From Glandiceps talaboti (taxonomy: Eukaryota > Hemichordata > Enteropneusta > Spengelidae), in assembly GCF_964340395.1 (NCBI RefSeq), contig NC_135551.1:11513379-11577378 (forward strand): 64,000 bases of DNA, in the 5' to 3' direction. The notes beneath the pieces are model-generated. The model saw only the letters and a program-made list of their open reading frames with translations, was not told the DNA's origin and did not search any database. Both the position numbers and the translations under genes were made by a program. Positions 40,106-49,367 of the stretch are shown here, piece after piece (within the stretch, counting starts at the first letter, position 1; every line of letters starts with the position of its first letter).

Positions 40106-41311
40106 ATGCCACGAAGCAGAAAATCCACACCTGCAACGAGACAGCCTCGACGTCCAGTTACTCGTTCCCAGTCAGGGATAGACACCGGTCTCAACGATCT
40201 CGACCGTTTAGCTCGGGACATCGTGCGTGCCACAGGAACAGCCAACGCCCAAACTCCACCTCAAACTACCCACAACAACAACCTACCAACAGGCAACGAT
40301 CGCCCATCGTCTGAAAGCATTTTAACTACTGACTTTGCTGAGTTGAGACGATCCATCGATCGACTGTCGTCAGCTCTCGCCAATTCAACGGCTAATGGTA
40401 CTCCGGATACAAATTCGCCAGCCAGTAACGCCCACCGTGGGACGTCACGCACCACTCAAGGCGACGAAACCAACAACCCGAACAATGGACACAGTAACGA
40501 CCCCGATCTCCTCGCCACGTCGGGCATCTCCTCCGACAGCCTGCCCCACATCGAGCTGGTGTCGGCCTCTACCCGTCGGGACATACTGCAAGGTAAGGAT
40601 GTCAACTTGGCTTGTCTCCTTATACCCAGCTATAAGCAATCTGACTATGACCGCCATATCGTCGTGGATGAAGCAGCCTATACACTACGTCCACTCCAAG
40701 ACACTCGCCTCTCTCGACCTTTGACCCTACAGGAATTCATCCTCGCTTTTTCGATATACAAGAACATTATGTGCGGAGCTTACCCAAATCGTCGGGCAGA
40801 ACTAGATGCATACCAACGAGACATTATTGACATGGCCACTCGTTACTCGGGCCTCACCTTCTATGAATACCACCGTGCATTCTCTGCCCGGGCAGCAGTG
40901 CTACTGGAACTACATAACATTAAGGTAGACTGGTCCAAACGCGACAACAATTTATTTTGTTCAATTTTCGCTGGGCAGAAAGCCAACGCCTGTCGGATCT
41001 GTAATAGCCTCAGTCACGCAACGGGTTTTTGTAACCAACTGGCTGCTCCCACTACAACGACAACCGGAAACGCATTCTCATCGACTTCCGGTTCCGCTTT
41101 CTCGTCAACTTCCGGTTCCGCTGACCAGGACCGCCAAGGGCGCCCTCGCATCAAGTTCCGCGGAAAGGAAATTTGCAATAACTTTAACACCAAGAATGGC
41201 TGCAGCCAGGTAAGCTGTAACCGATTACATGCCTGCATCCGCTGCTACTCAGAAAACCATGGGCTGTCAACTGGGCAATGCACCCATATGCCAATCACCA
41301 ACAAACAATGA
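40106..41311 (+). CDS. Gag-like protein of the Ngaro element
   Basis: 401 residues from an ATG 38 bp after the A1 repeat. The N-terminus is basic (MPRSRKSTPATRQPRRPVTR), followed by a polar, low-complexity region and a central folded part with YRPLQDTR-like and FSIYKNIM segments near residues 190-220. The C-terminus carries a cysteine/histidine cluster: CNNFNTKNGC, then C-x4-H-x-C-x2-C-x4-H, a putative nucleic-acid-binding knuckle seen in DIRS/Ngaro gag proteins. The stop is TGA followed by C, and the same frame continues for 31 codons into the start of pol, suggesting readthrough. Confidence 0.85.
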   Translation: MPRSRKSTPATRQPRRPVTRSQSGIDTGLNDLDRLARDIVRATGTANAQTPPQTTHNNNLPTGNDRPSSESILTTDFAELRRSIDRLSSALANSTANGTPDTNSPASNAHRGTSRTTQGDETNNPNNGHSNDPDLLATSGISSDSLPHIELVSASTRRDILQGKDVNLACLLIPSYKQSDYDRHIVVDEAAYTLRPLQDTRLSRPLTLQEFILAFSIYKNIMCGAYPNRRAELDAYQRDIIDMATRYSGLTFYEYHRAFSARAAVLLELHNIKVDWSKRDNNLFCSIFAGQKANACRICNSLSHATGFCNQLAAPTTTTTGNAFSSTSGSAFSSTSGSADQDRQGRPRIKFRGKEICNNFNTKNGCSQVSCNRLHACIRCYSENHGLSTGQCTHMPITNKQ

Positions 41312-41407
41312 CTCCGCGCCTCCACTCCTGTCGACATTACGGCTCTCGACCTTGAACTAACTACACAGCCAGACCGTGATTTCGTCACCCACTTGATTTC
41401 GGGATGA
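41312..41407 (+). pseudogene. Start of Ngaro pol in gag frame, cut short
   Basis: In frame after the gag TGA, beginning LRASTPVDITALDLELTTQP then DRDFVTHLISG, ending at TGA. The QPDRDFVxxLIxG motif is the usual start of pol in this element group, where it continues with a glycine-rich stretch. Here that stretch is missing and the frame changes, so a small deletion lies at about 41400. Confidence 0.6.
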
Positions 41408-41759
41408 CACCTACGTCGCCCAAAACCTGCTTTCGGCACGCAACCAGACAAACATTGTTCCAATTCAGCTTGAGGAAGAGGTGCGGAAAGGTTACATGAT
41501 CGGTCCCTTCAACTCTCCGCCATTTCCCGAGTTTCGCTGCAGCCCCCTCGGCGTCGTTGACAAAAAATATTCAAACAAGAAGAGACTGATTTTAGACCTT
41601 TCGTCGCCACGCAACAGTGCCAAGGTCACCAGCATAAATGACCTAATCAACAAAGAAGAGTTCTCACTATCATATGTCAAACTGGACGACGCCATCAACG
41701 CAATTAAACGAGCAGGAAAAGACCCCATCACCGAGCACGGATCCGTACATCGACGCTAG
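41403..41759 (+). pseudogene. Ngaro reverse transcriptase, N-terminal remnant
   Basis: Reads DDTYVAQNLLSARNQTNIVP, then RKGYMIGPFNSPPF, SPLGVVDKKYSNKKRLILDL and SINDLINKEEFSLSYVKLDD. These are the fingers-domain motifs of DIRS/Ngaro reverse transcriptases. After IKRAGKD the frame runs into unrelated residues and stops. The palm with the YxDD catalytic motif and everything up to RNase H has been deleted, so no polymerase activity is possible from this copy. Confidence 0.85.
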
Positions 41760-42165
41760 CGGTCTGGGCTACGGTGGATACTACCAAGGACACTGGTTCC
41801 AGGGACACTGGGCACATGACCTCAGGCTTGACTCTAACCCTTCTCTCTCCATTGCCTTTCAGGAACTTTATCCGATTGTAGTAGCAAGTGTACTTTGGGG
41901 GGAAAGTTTTCATTCTGATAACCTCGCAACAGTGCATATCATTAACAAGGGCCGATCAAAGTCAAAAGTGATCATGATGCTTATGCGCCGATTAGTTCTA
42001 GTGGCTGCCACCTGCAGTTTTGTGTATTCCGCAGCATTCATCCCCGGTAATACTAACACAATTGCCGATTCTCTTTCTCGTTTTCAGATGCAGCGTTTCC
42101 GACAAGTAGCACCTGGAGCAGCTGCCAAGCCGTGCCCCCTACCCTCCAACGTGCTCTTCACCTAA
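41737..42165 (+). CDS. Ngaro RNase H domain fragment
   Basis: Picks up in another frame directly after the deletion: DPYIDASGLGYGGYYQGHWF, a later ELYPIVVASVLWGE, then DNLATVHIINKGRSKS and IPGNTNTIADSLSR. This is the D-A-S, E-L, D-N and A-D pattern of the RNase H that follows the reverse transcriptase in DIRS/Ngaro elements. The first acidic residue and the DN and AD motifs remain. The 3' end overlaps the recombinase frame. Some internal residues between the WF and LDSN segments may also be missing. Confidence 0.78.
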   Translation, partial: TDPYIDASGLGYGGYYQGHWFQGHWAHDLRLDSNPSLSIAFQELYPIVVASVLWGESFHSDNLATVHIINKGRSKSKVIMMLMRRLVLVAATCSFVYSAAFIPGNTNTIADSLSRFQMQRFRQVAPGAAAKPCPLPSNVLFT

Positions 42166-43163
42166 ACCAGGCTATCTCATCATATCAATTATCGGCACTG
42201 GGATCGAGAACCAGGTCATCCTACAACACCGGCCTACGAGCATGGCTACGTTTTACTGCTCTCTTCGACATCGCCGGTCCATCGCCTGCTTACCCCGACA
42301 TCTCCGAGGAGATACTTATCTACTTCGTCTCCCATTGTGCTCACACACTTCGGCTCTCATACAAAACCATCAAGGTGTATTTGGCTGGGGTACGTAACCA
42401 CTACGTTCAGGCAGGGCTTCCAAATCCATTGCTCTCTACATCGGGGCAACCACTCCTGCGGCTTCAACACATCATCCGCGGCATCCGTCGTACACAAGGA
42501 GACAATCCCCATCCACGCCTACCGATCACACTTCCTCTGCTTCAAAACCTGTGCCATCTCTTGCATAACACACTGTTTGGATCGTACATGGACTTACTTC
42601 TGGAATCTGCGTTCCTTCTCACGTTCTTTGGGTTTCTACGCTGCAGCGAGTTCACTCCCTTGACCGCATCATTCAGCCACCATACCCATCTCTGCTACGG
42701 GGATGTTTCGTTTTATCCACATCAGCGGTCTGCAGTTACGGCCACCGTTCATATCAAAGCATCGAAGACAGACCCTTTCAGGAAAGGTTTTGATCTACGA
42801 CTGTACAGGACTTCCAATACAGTGCGCCCCGTCTCTTCGCTTTCACAGTTTGTCCACATACGCACGGCTATGGCAGCAGCGGCTGAGGACCCCCTCTTTG
42901 TACTTCCCGACGGCTCACCCCCGACTTCGACCAAATTCGTCATCCTTTTACGCGTGGCACTGCAACGCCTGGGACTGGACCCTTACAACTATGCCGGACA
43001 CTCCTTCCGCATTGGGGCTGCCACAGCGGCTGCAACGGCCCACCTGCCAGACCATGTCATTCGCACGCTTGGACGCTGGAACAGTGACTGCTATACCACT
43101 TACATACGGACACCTTCACATGTATTACACACGGCTTTCCAAAAACTTGCTAATGGCTGCTGA
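42132..43163 (+). CDS. Tyrosine recombinase of the Ngaro element
   Basis: Phage-integrase-fold recombinase that would insert the circular cDNA. Counting from the first codon given (a GTG, not an ATG): a SAM-like DNA-binding part near 60-120 (SYKTIKVYLAGVRNHY); then catalytic R170 in FGFLRCSEF, K212 in KTDPFRKG, H290 and R293 in GHSFRIGAA, W316 in LGRWNSD, and nucleophile Y324 in TTYIRTP. All catalytic positions are intact and there is no stop. The frame is open further upstream with no clear ATG, so the start is unknown; frameshifting from the overlapping RNase H frame is likely. Confidence 0.93.
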   Translation: MPPTLQRALHLNQAISSYQLSALGSRTRSSYNTGLRAWLRFTALFDIAGPSPAYPDISEEILIYFVSHCAHTLRLSYKTIKVYLAGVRNHYVQAGLPNPLLSTSGQPLLRLQHIIRGIRRTQGDNPHPRLPITLPLLQNLCHLLHNTLFGSYMDLLLESAFLLTFFGFLRCSEFTPLTASFSHHTHLCYGDVSFYPHQRSAVTATVHIKASKTDPFRKGFDLRLYRTSNTVRPVSSLSQFVHIRTAMAAAAEDPLFVLPDGSPPTSTKFVILLRVALQRLGLDPYNYAGHSFRIGAATAAATAHLPDHVIRTLGRWNSDCYTTYIRTPSHVLHTAFQKLANGC

Positions 43164-43967
43164 CTTCAAAACAAAGGCCATTGTTAAGTGTTTCATCTGT
43201 TGTTAGCTTTGGTTGTTTGTTTAGTTTCCTGCGTTTTTAGTTTGACTTATTTTCTTCTTGGTTTGGGGGGGGGGGGGGCCTAACGCTTTTCCAGAGTTTT
43301 TGCCTGGTAAAGGTTTTTTCTCTGGTTTTTAGTGCGAGGCCAGGTCCAAAATTTTAGATTTCTTTTGTGCGGGCATGACGAGTTGGTAGGTCCTAACTTG
43401 CGGCTGGCCACCATCCAGCACACCTGTGCACTCATACTTCCCCAGTCAGCACTCGCCCCCTCAGGGGCGCAGCTCTGCTGTCCTTTGGTCCTGCGTGATG
43501 AACAACACTTGCCGGCGGTTCATCCCTTCATCTCGCCCCCTGCTGTTGTCCGTTCACGCATTTCGATCCCCGACACCCTTTCCCCTCCGGTTCCGTGGAG
43601 GTCCCATCCCCTCCCTTGCTGGGTTCGTGGATTGGTGTCATTTCGGCGTAGCCACTTTCACCTCGGCGGTAGGGCCCTATGCCCTCTGAGGGCGGGAAGT
43701 GTCTTCATTTCGGCTAGTCGTTGTTTCCTCCCAGTCACGGACTCCGGCTCCAGCCCGGTCCTCCTGGGCCGTGAAACTTCGTCATTTCGGTTGATGTGGC
43801 CGTACCTCAGACCTCAGTCTGATGCTGGCGGCCACTCATTTCGACGGCCATTCAAAAACCGTAAAAAACTTCCTTAAAACACTACAAAGTCGCACAATTT
43901 ACAAATTCTACCTCTCATCTCATGGGGGTACTTCGGTCTGGTCATGGCATTTCCACCCCTCAGTCTT
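43164..43967 (+). other. Ngaro 3' noncoding region
   Basis: 800 bp between the recombinase stop and B1, with a run of about 14 G at 43265. GC-rich stretches leave some frames open, but none shows a recognisable protein. Confidence 0.65.
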
Positions 43968-44255
43968 GGGGACCGTACTTCGTACTTCTGCCCCCATTCG
44001 CCTCCAACTGGCATCACTCGGCCTCCAACAGGCCCCCAACTTGCCTCAGCTGGCACCACAATTCATACTCACCCATCTTGCCATCGACCAGATCAGTAGT
44101 GCCCTCTGCCCAAAGTGGTTTTGGTTTATGATAGATTTATTTGACATGTAGTTACCTTTGCCTTTGTTATGCGTGTCTTGTATTATTGCTTTAGTATTAT
44201 TTTATTTCCATTAAACATTTGTTTTCTAACTTATCCGGATGTGTGTGTCAAATAC
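43968..44255 (+). repeat. Ngaro split repeat B1
   Basis: 288 bp, apparently identical to B2, starting GGGGACCGTACTTCG and ending GTGTGTCAAATAC, adjoining A2 with a 2-3 base overlap. Confidence 0.92.
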
Positions 44256-44420
44256 AATATTTAACTTGTTAAATAAGTGTTTGACAACACAGGAAGGTAC
44301 ACACCTAGCAATTACATAACCTCTGTTTACAGACCATACCAGTCACACATTTATTGCCTATCACCTCATTCTTTCACAAGAATTCGCTACCATCATAGCT
44401 GTAGTACACTTCTCCACATT
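44254..44420 (+). repeat. Ngaro split repeat A2
   Basis: Second copy of the A repeat, directly after B1. The B1-A2 junction is the internal template region used in Ngaro replication models. Confidence 0.92.
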
Positions 44421-44477
44421 CCCACCACCACCCCTTTCAACCTCCTCTTGGCAACTGACCTGGTCCATGGCACTTTG

Positions 44478-44765
44478 GGGGACCGTACTTCGTACTTCTG
44501 CCCCCATTCGCCTCCAACTGGCATCACTCGGCCTCCAACAGGCCCCCAACTTGCCTCAGCTGGCACCACAATTCATACTCACCCATCTTGCCATCGACCA
44601 GATCAGTAGTGCCCTCTGCCCAAAGTGGTTTTGGTTTATGATAGATTTATTTGACATGTAGTTACCTTTGCCTTTGTTATGCGTGTCTTGTATTATTGCT
44701 TTAGTATTATTTTATTTCCATTAAACATTTGTTTTCTAACTTATCCGGATGTGTGTGTCAAATAC
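44478..44765 (+). repeat. Ngaro split repeat B2
   Basis: Second copy of the B repeat, separated from A2 by 57 bp. Its end (GTCAAATAC) is the 3' end of the element. Confidence 0.92.
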
Positions 44766-45027
44766 CAAATATCAGATGGTAAATACTATTTTCTTCAATT
44801 TCAAACCCATTATTGATTCATTTTGCCGACATATAATGAAAGCATATTCTTCGCTGTTTTAATGCACTCGAGTTTTTTTAAAGAAACGAAAAACGCAATC
44901 AAATCATACAAACCGGTTACCGTGTCAAACACTCTATAGTACATCTGCTTAGTACATCAAAATCATAAGATTCGTGTCTGAACAATTCAAAAATTGAAAA
45001 ATAACAAACAATAAAAAAATCATAATT

Positions 45028-45352
45028 TCATAATTACGACAATCAAAAAGTCGTAATTACGAGAATCGTAAAGTCGTAAATACGAGAATAGAAAAGTCGT
45101 AATTACGAGAATCAAAAAGTCGTAATTACGAGAATCGAAAAGTCGTAATTACGAGAATAGAAAAGTCGTAATTACGAGAATCAAAAAGTCGTAATTACGA
45201 GAATCAAAAAGTCGTAATTACGAGAATCGAAAAGTCGTAATTACGAGAATCAAAAAGTCGTAATTACGAGAATCGAAAAGTCGTAATTACGAGAATCAAA
45301 AAGTCATAATTACGAGAATCTTTTAGAACGATTCTCGTAATTACGACTCGGA
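45028..45352 (-). repeat. Inner right palindrome array of the foldback element
   Basis: About 14 copies of GTCGTAATTACGAGAATC with A-rich spacers, inverse in sense to the left arm. It ends in a short reversed copy (GATTCTCGTAATTACGAC) that can fold back locally. The left side has no separate second array. Confidence 0.9.
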
Positions 45353-45842
45353 GAATTAAACCTGTGATTATTATGAAAATCTAAAACATGTATATATTAG
45401 TAAAGTTCATGTTCGTATAAAACATGTGGCGTCTTACGATGTTTTTATCACCATGCATGGCAGCATGTGACCTATTTTTGATCAGCAAGGCGCAAGCTCC
45501 AAATACATTTCATGCACTTCGTTGAAAGCGCTTAGAATGTAGTACTATATAAGGGTAATGTTACTTGATGGAGGGGGGCGAAGAAAATGGCATAAAAACA
45601 AGTTACTTTCCGAATTTTAAGGCTGTGACTATTTTGATGTGATTGCTTATATTTTCCATGTTACCTCTAACTCCATTCCTCCGCAGCAAACCAAAAACAA
45701 AACAATACTACATATTTGATAATGAGAGGGTGATGTGTCCCCTTCTAAATATGGACCTTGGGAATCCCAAAAGTCAAATGGTTCACTCCTAAATCCCGCG
45801 CTCAGAGTGATAACTGACTTGCTACTTACTGTTGTTGGCTTA
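45353..45842. other. Foldback element interior between two right arrays
   Basis: 490 bp of unique, moderately CpG-containing sequence with no open frame of note. Confidence 0.6.
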
Positions 45843-46208
45843 CCACATTCAAAAAGTCGTAATTACGAGAATCGAAAAGTCGTAATTACGAGAATTGAAA
45901 AGTCGTAATTACGAGAAAAAAGTCGTAATTACGAGAATCGAAAAGTCGTAATTACGAGAATCAAAAAGTCGTAATTACGAGAATTGAAAAGTCGTAATTA
46001 CGAGAAAAAAGTCGTAATTACGAGAATCGAAAAGTCGTAATTACGAGAATTGAAAACTCGTAATTACGAGAATTGAAAACTCGTAATTACGAGAAAAAAG
46101 TTGTAATTACGAGAAAAAAAGTCGTAATTACGAGAATTGAAATCTCGTAATTACGAGATTTTAAATTTTATTTTTTTCCTTACAACTTGGCACTAATACG
46201 CTTCCGTA
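45843..46208 (-). repeat. Right terminal inverted repeat with palindrome array
   Basis: About 13 palindrome units, then the terminal stretch through CCTTACAACTTGGCACTAAT to CGCTTCCGTA. This is a near-exact inverse of the left end. Confidence 0.93.
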
Positions 46209-46214
46209 AATATG
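46209..46214. repeat. Target-site duplication AATATG, right
   Basis: Second copy of the 6-bp duplication, followed by AGATG as in the empty site. Confidence 0.88.
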
Positions 46215-46269
46215 AGATGATACAGCCAAAGGATAAAGACTCCTTGAAATGTTACACCAACATTCCTGT

Positions 46270-46905
46270 TTTGCATCAATTCTTACCATTTCAACCATAC
46301 ATGTATATTCAATATGGGTTTATATACAAAACAATCTTGGTTTACTCAGCTTCTAAATAACCTGCAGTAAATCTTTATGTTTTGAATCAATTCTTACAAT
46401 CATACATGTATATTTAATATGGGTTTATATACAAGACAATCTTGGTTTACTCAGCTTCTAATAACCTATAGTAAATCTTTATGTTTTGAATCAGTTCTTA
46501 CCATTTCAACAATACATCACTTGTATATTTAATATGGGTTTATACACAAGACAATCTTGGTTTACTCAGCTTCTAATAACCTATAGTAAATCTTTATGTT
46601 TTGAATCAATTCTTACCATTTTAACCATACATGTATATTTAATATGGGTTTATACACAAGACAATCTTGGTTTACTCAGCTTGTAATAACTAATAGTAAA
46701 TCTTTATGTTTTGAATCAATTCTTACCATTTCAACCATACATGTATATTTAATATGGATTTATACACAAGACAATCTTGGTTTACTCAGCTTGTAATAAC
46801 CTATAGTAAATCTTTATGTTTTGAATCAATTCTTACCATTTCAATCATATACTTCATATGGTTCATACATGTATACACAAGACAATCTTAGTTTACTCTT
46901 ATAAC
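46270..46905. repeat. 110-bp tandem repeat, about 5.5 copies (block 1)
   Basis: Unit contains CATACATGTATATTTAATAT, CAAGACAATCTTGGTTTACT and GTAAATCTTTATGTTTTGAA. The duplicated block at 56.6 kb has only about 1.7 copies, so the array length changed after duplication. Confidence 0.92.
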
Positions 46906-48405
46906 CTAGTAAATCTTTATCTTTATACTCTTAAACCCAAATCAACATTAGCAGTTGAATTATTCAAAACAATCACAATATACTTAAATGTTCTGATGCT
47001 AAGTCATATGTGATTAATTTATGACAAAGAGATATAATTCAAGTCAAGGCCAAAAGTTGTTCTGTCAGTACCTTTAGTTTTTGTTGCTCACTATCATTAA
47101 CAACTTTAGATATAAATCACTGATTCATTGAATAAATCAAGACTCAGATATTTAAAGTTATATTTCCAGCAATATAACCATAGAACTAAGTAGCCAATCA
47201 TTTCTATATTCTATTACTAATGAATCATACAGATACACAGACATTGACAAACTGATTCAGAATATTGACTAAATATTATAACAATTTGCAACTAAATTTA
47301 TTCAATTCATAATTAAGATGTGAGTAAAAGTCTCAGTGGTTTATATTTTAACATTGACTAAAAAGATGATATTTAAGTAACAGTAAAAGTATAACCCAAT
47401 AGTTAAATTCAGGATTGTCTGATAATAGACACACTTACTGGAATGGAAACTTTCATACTTAACAAAGACTTCTAAATCATAATAATAAGGTGAATTAACT
47501 ATGTGTTCAACTCATTGTTTCTGAAGAGACTTCTAAATCATAATAATATGGTTAATTAACTTTTTGCTCAACTCATTGTTTTTTTTAACAGACTTCTAAA
47601 TTATAATAATGTTTCTACGGACATAGACAAAGTCTTCTTCTAATCCCCAACACTAAACCTGAGGTTGATTGGGGTCTAAATTATGGTCCTAAAATTCTCT
47701 GCCAGGTTCATAACATTAATCATACATGTATAACAATGTCTACTCATAATTTAACTTAATAAAGTGATATTGAATTAATTCACCCAAAATATACTAAAGG
47801 AGAAAATATTAATAGACATTGTCTATACATAGCAAGAGATAGGATATTGAGACAAGGTCTGTCTGACTTGACAGTATTTGTCTAATAATACAGATGCTGA
47901 CATGTATGTTATTCTCTCAATGAAAGGACTTTCAAATCTATTCAGTTTATTTTAATAGAAAATATCGACTTGATCCTATGGCTGCAGCAATATGTCAGTT
48001 TTTGAATGTAAAGTATGAATGTGTCTAAATTGTGTGTATATTTGTCTTCATTTTATAAAAAGTGAATTAGCAACAAAATTAATGCTTGGTATTACTCTTC
48101 TATATTACAATATGAATTGTGTGATTGTAACAGAATATGTTGATAGGGACATTGCGTTACATTTGGTTTTGAAGAGACACCATTCAAATATAACATACTG
48201 CCAACTAATTTCCTTCTTTGTCCTCAACATGTAGTACATGTACAGTATAATAATTGTCATCTATGATTCTATGGTCTACTTACTCACACATACCCCACCT
48301 TTGGCATCTAAAAATAATTATTAAATACACACTCAGGATTTGTCCTTCCACTTGCAATTGAGAAACATTCTATTGGAATGAGACAAGGTTGTATGTTGAG
48401 CACCT
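46906..48405. other. Ankyrin gene intron, mostly unique
   Basis: No gene is seen. Three copies of a roughly 70-bp unit (CTTCTAAATCATAATAATA) lie at about 47465-47615. Confidence 0.6.
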
Positions 48406-48407
48406 TC

Positions 48408-48995
48408 AACAAGTGTTAAGACCGTTAGATAGTTACAATTCACATAACTAAGTGTACATTTCAACTACCTTGTAAGTGTTAGGGTTTTAAGTGTTCAGAC
48501 CATTAGTCTAATTGTTACAATCCACATAACTAAATGTACATTTCAACTGCCTTTTAAATGTTAGGGTTTTAAGTGTTAAGACATTAGATTGTTACAATCC
48601 ACATAACTAAATGTACATTTCAACTACCTTTTAAATGTTACGGTTTTAAGTGTTAAGACATTAGAATGTTACAATCCACATAACTAAGTGTACATTTCAA
48701 CTGCCTTTTATATGTTACGGTTTTAAGTGTTGAGACATTAGATTATTACAATCCACATGACTAAATGTACATTTCAACTACCTTTTAAATGTTAGGGTTT
48801 TAAGTGTTGAGACATTAGATTATTACAATCCACATGACTAAATGTACATTTCAACTGCCTTTTAAATGTTAGGGTTTTAAGTGTTGAGACATTAGATTGT
48901 TACAATCCATATCACTAAGTGTACATTTCAACTGCCTTTTAAATGTTAGGGTTTTAAGTGTTAAGACATTAGATTGTTACAATCCACATAACTAA
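48408..48995. repeat. 77-bp tandem repeat, about 7.5 copies (block 2)
   Basis: Same unit as the array near 31.7 kb (ACATTTCAACTGCCTTTTAA, GTTTTAAGTGTTAAGACATT), marking the left part of the second duplicated block. Confidence 0.92.
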
Positions 48996-49367
48996 GAGAA
49001 CTATTAAGATAATAGTGTTTTAAACAGACCACCTTGCAAGGCACACCTGTAGTAACAAGCATATTTATTGACACCTTGCACTGTTTAGTTTACTATTGTA
49101 TAGGAATCAGGTGTTAATCCGTTATCATGTTTTATTTTGTTGTACTTATACTTGTCTGGTTGGAGAGCGTGGGAAAGACAAGGGGACTAAGCTAGTTTAT
49201 CTCTGTTAATATTGGTCTAACACTTGTGGGTTTATATGGCCTGCTCTGGTCTACTCTTAGCACTCTGCAAGGGAACAGCACAGCAGTTGCCTTACTCCTT
49301 GGCATGCAGAACTAGCTTTCTCTCCGTGTTGTGCAATAGTAAGCACTTTGACACTTCACTCCTTAAG

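Larger units (their letters stand above)
39900..44765 (+). mobile_element. Ngaro-type (DIRS order) retrotransposon, defective
   Basis: 4.87 kb bounded by split direct repeats in the order A1 - genes - B1 - A2 - B2, the hallmark of Ngaro elements. Its genes run gag, reverse transcriptase/RNase H, tyrosine recombinase. No methyltransferase frame is seen. It is much more GC- and CpG-rich than its host DNA. Both repeat pairs look identical by eye, which suggests a recent insertion. No target duplication is expected, since YR elements integrate by recombination. The pol region has lost most of the reverse transcriptase, so this copy cannot be autonomous. Confidence 0.88.
38725..46208. mobile_element. 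Foldback-like TIR element carrying an Ngaro retrotransposon
   Basis: A 7.5-kb insertion beginning TACGGAAGCGTATTAGTGCC and ending in the exact inverse. The terminal inverted repeats continue inward through a poly-A/T stretch into arrays of the self-complementary 12-mer TCGTAATTACGA. It is flanked by AATATG on both sides, and a paralogous intron copy at 56.5 kb lacks the insertion. The interior holds no recognisable transposase, so it is probably non-autonomous. The 6-bp duplication does not fit the best-known superfamilies (MULE 9, hAT 8, piggyBac TTAA); I leave the superfamily open. Confidence 0.85.

Noticed and set aside
40261-41463. Several - strand frames across the Ngaro gag
   Set aside because: Antisense shadows in GC-rich coding sequence without any recognisable protein.
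39900-44765. LTR retrotransposon or Crypton
   Set aside because: The repeats are split (A1-B1-A2-B2) and do not form a pair of LTRs, and gag plus reverse transcriptase/RNase H accompany the recombinase; this fits Ngaro, not Crypton or LTR elements.
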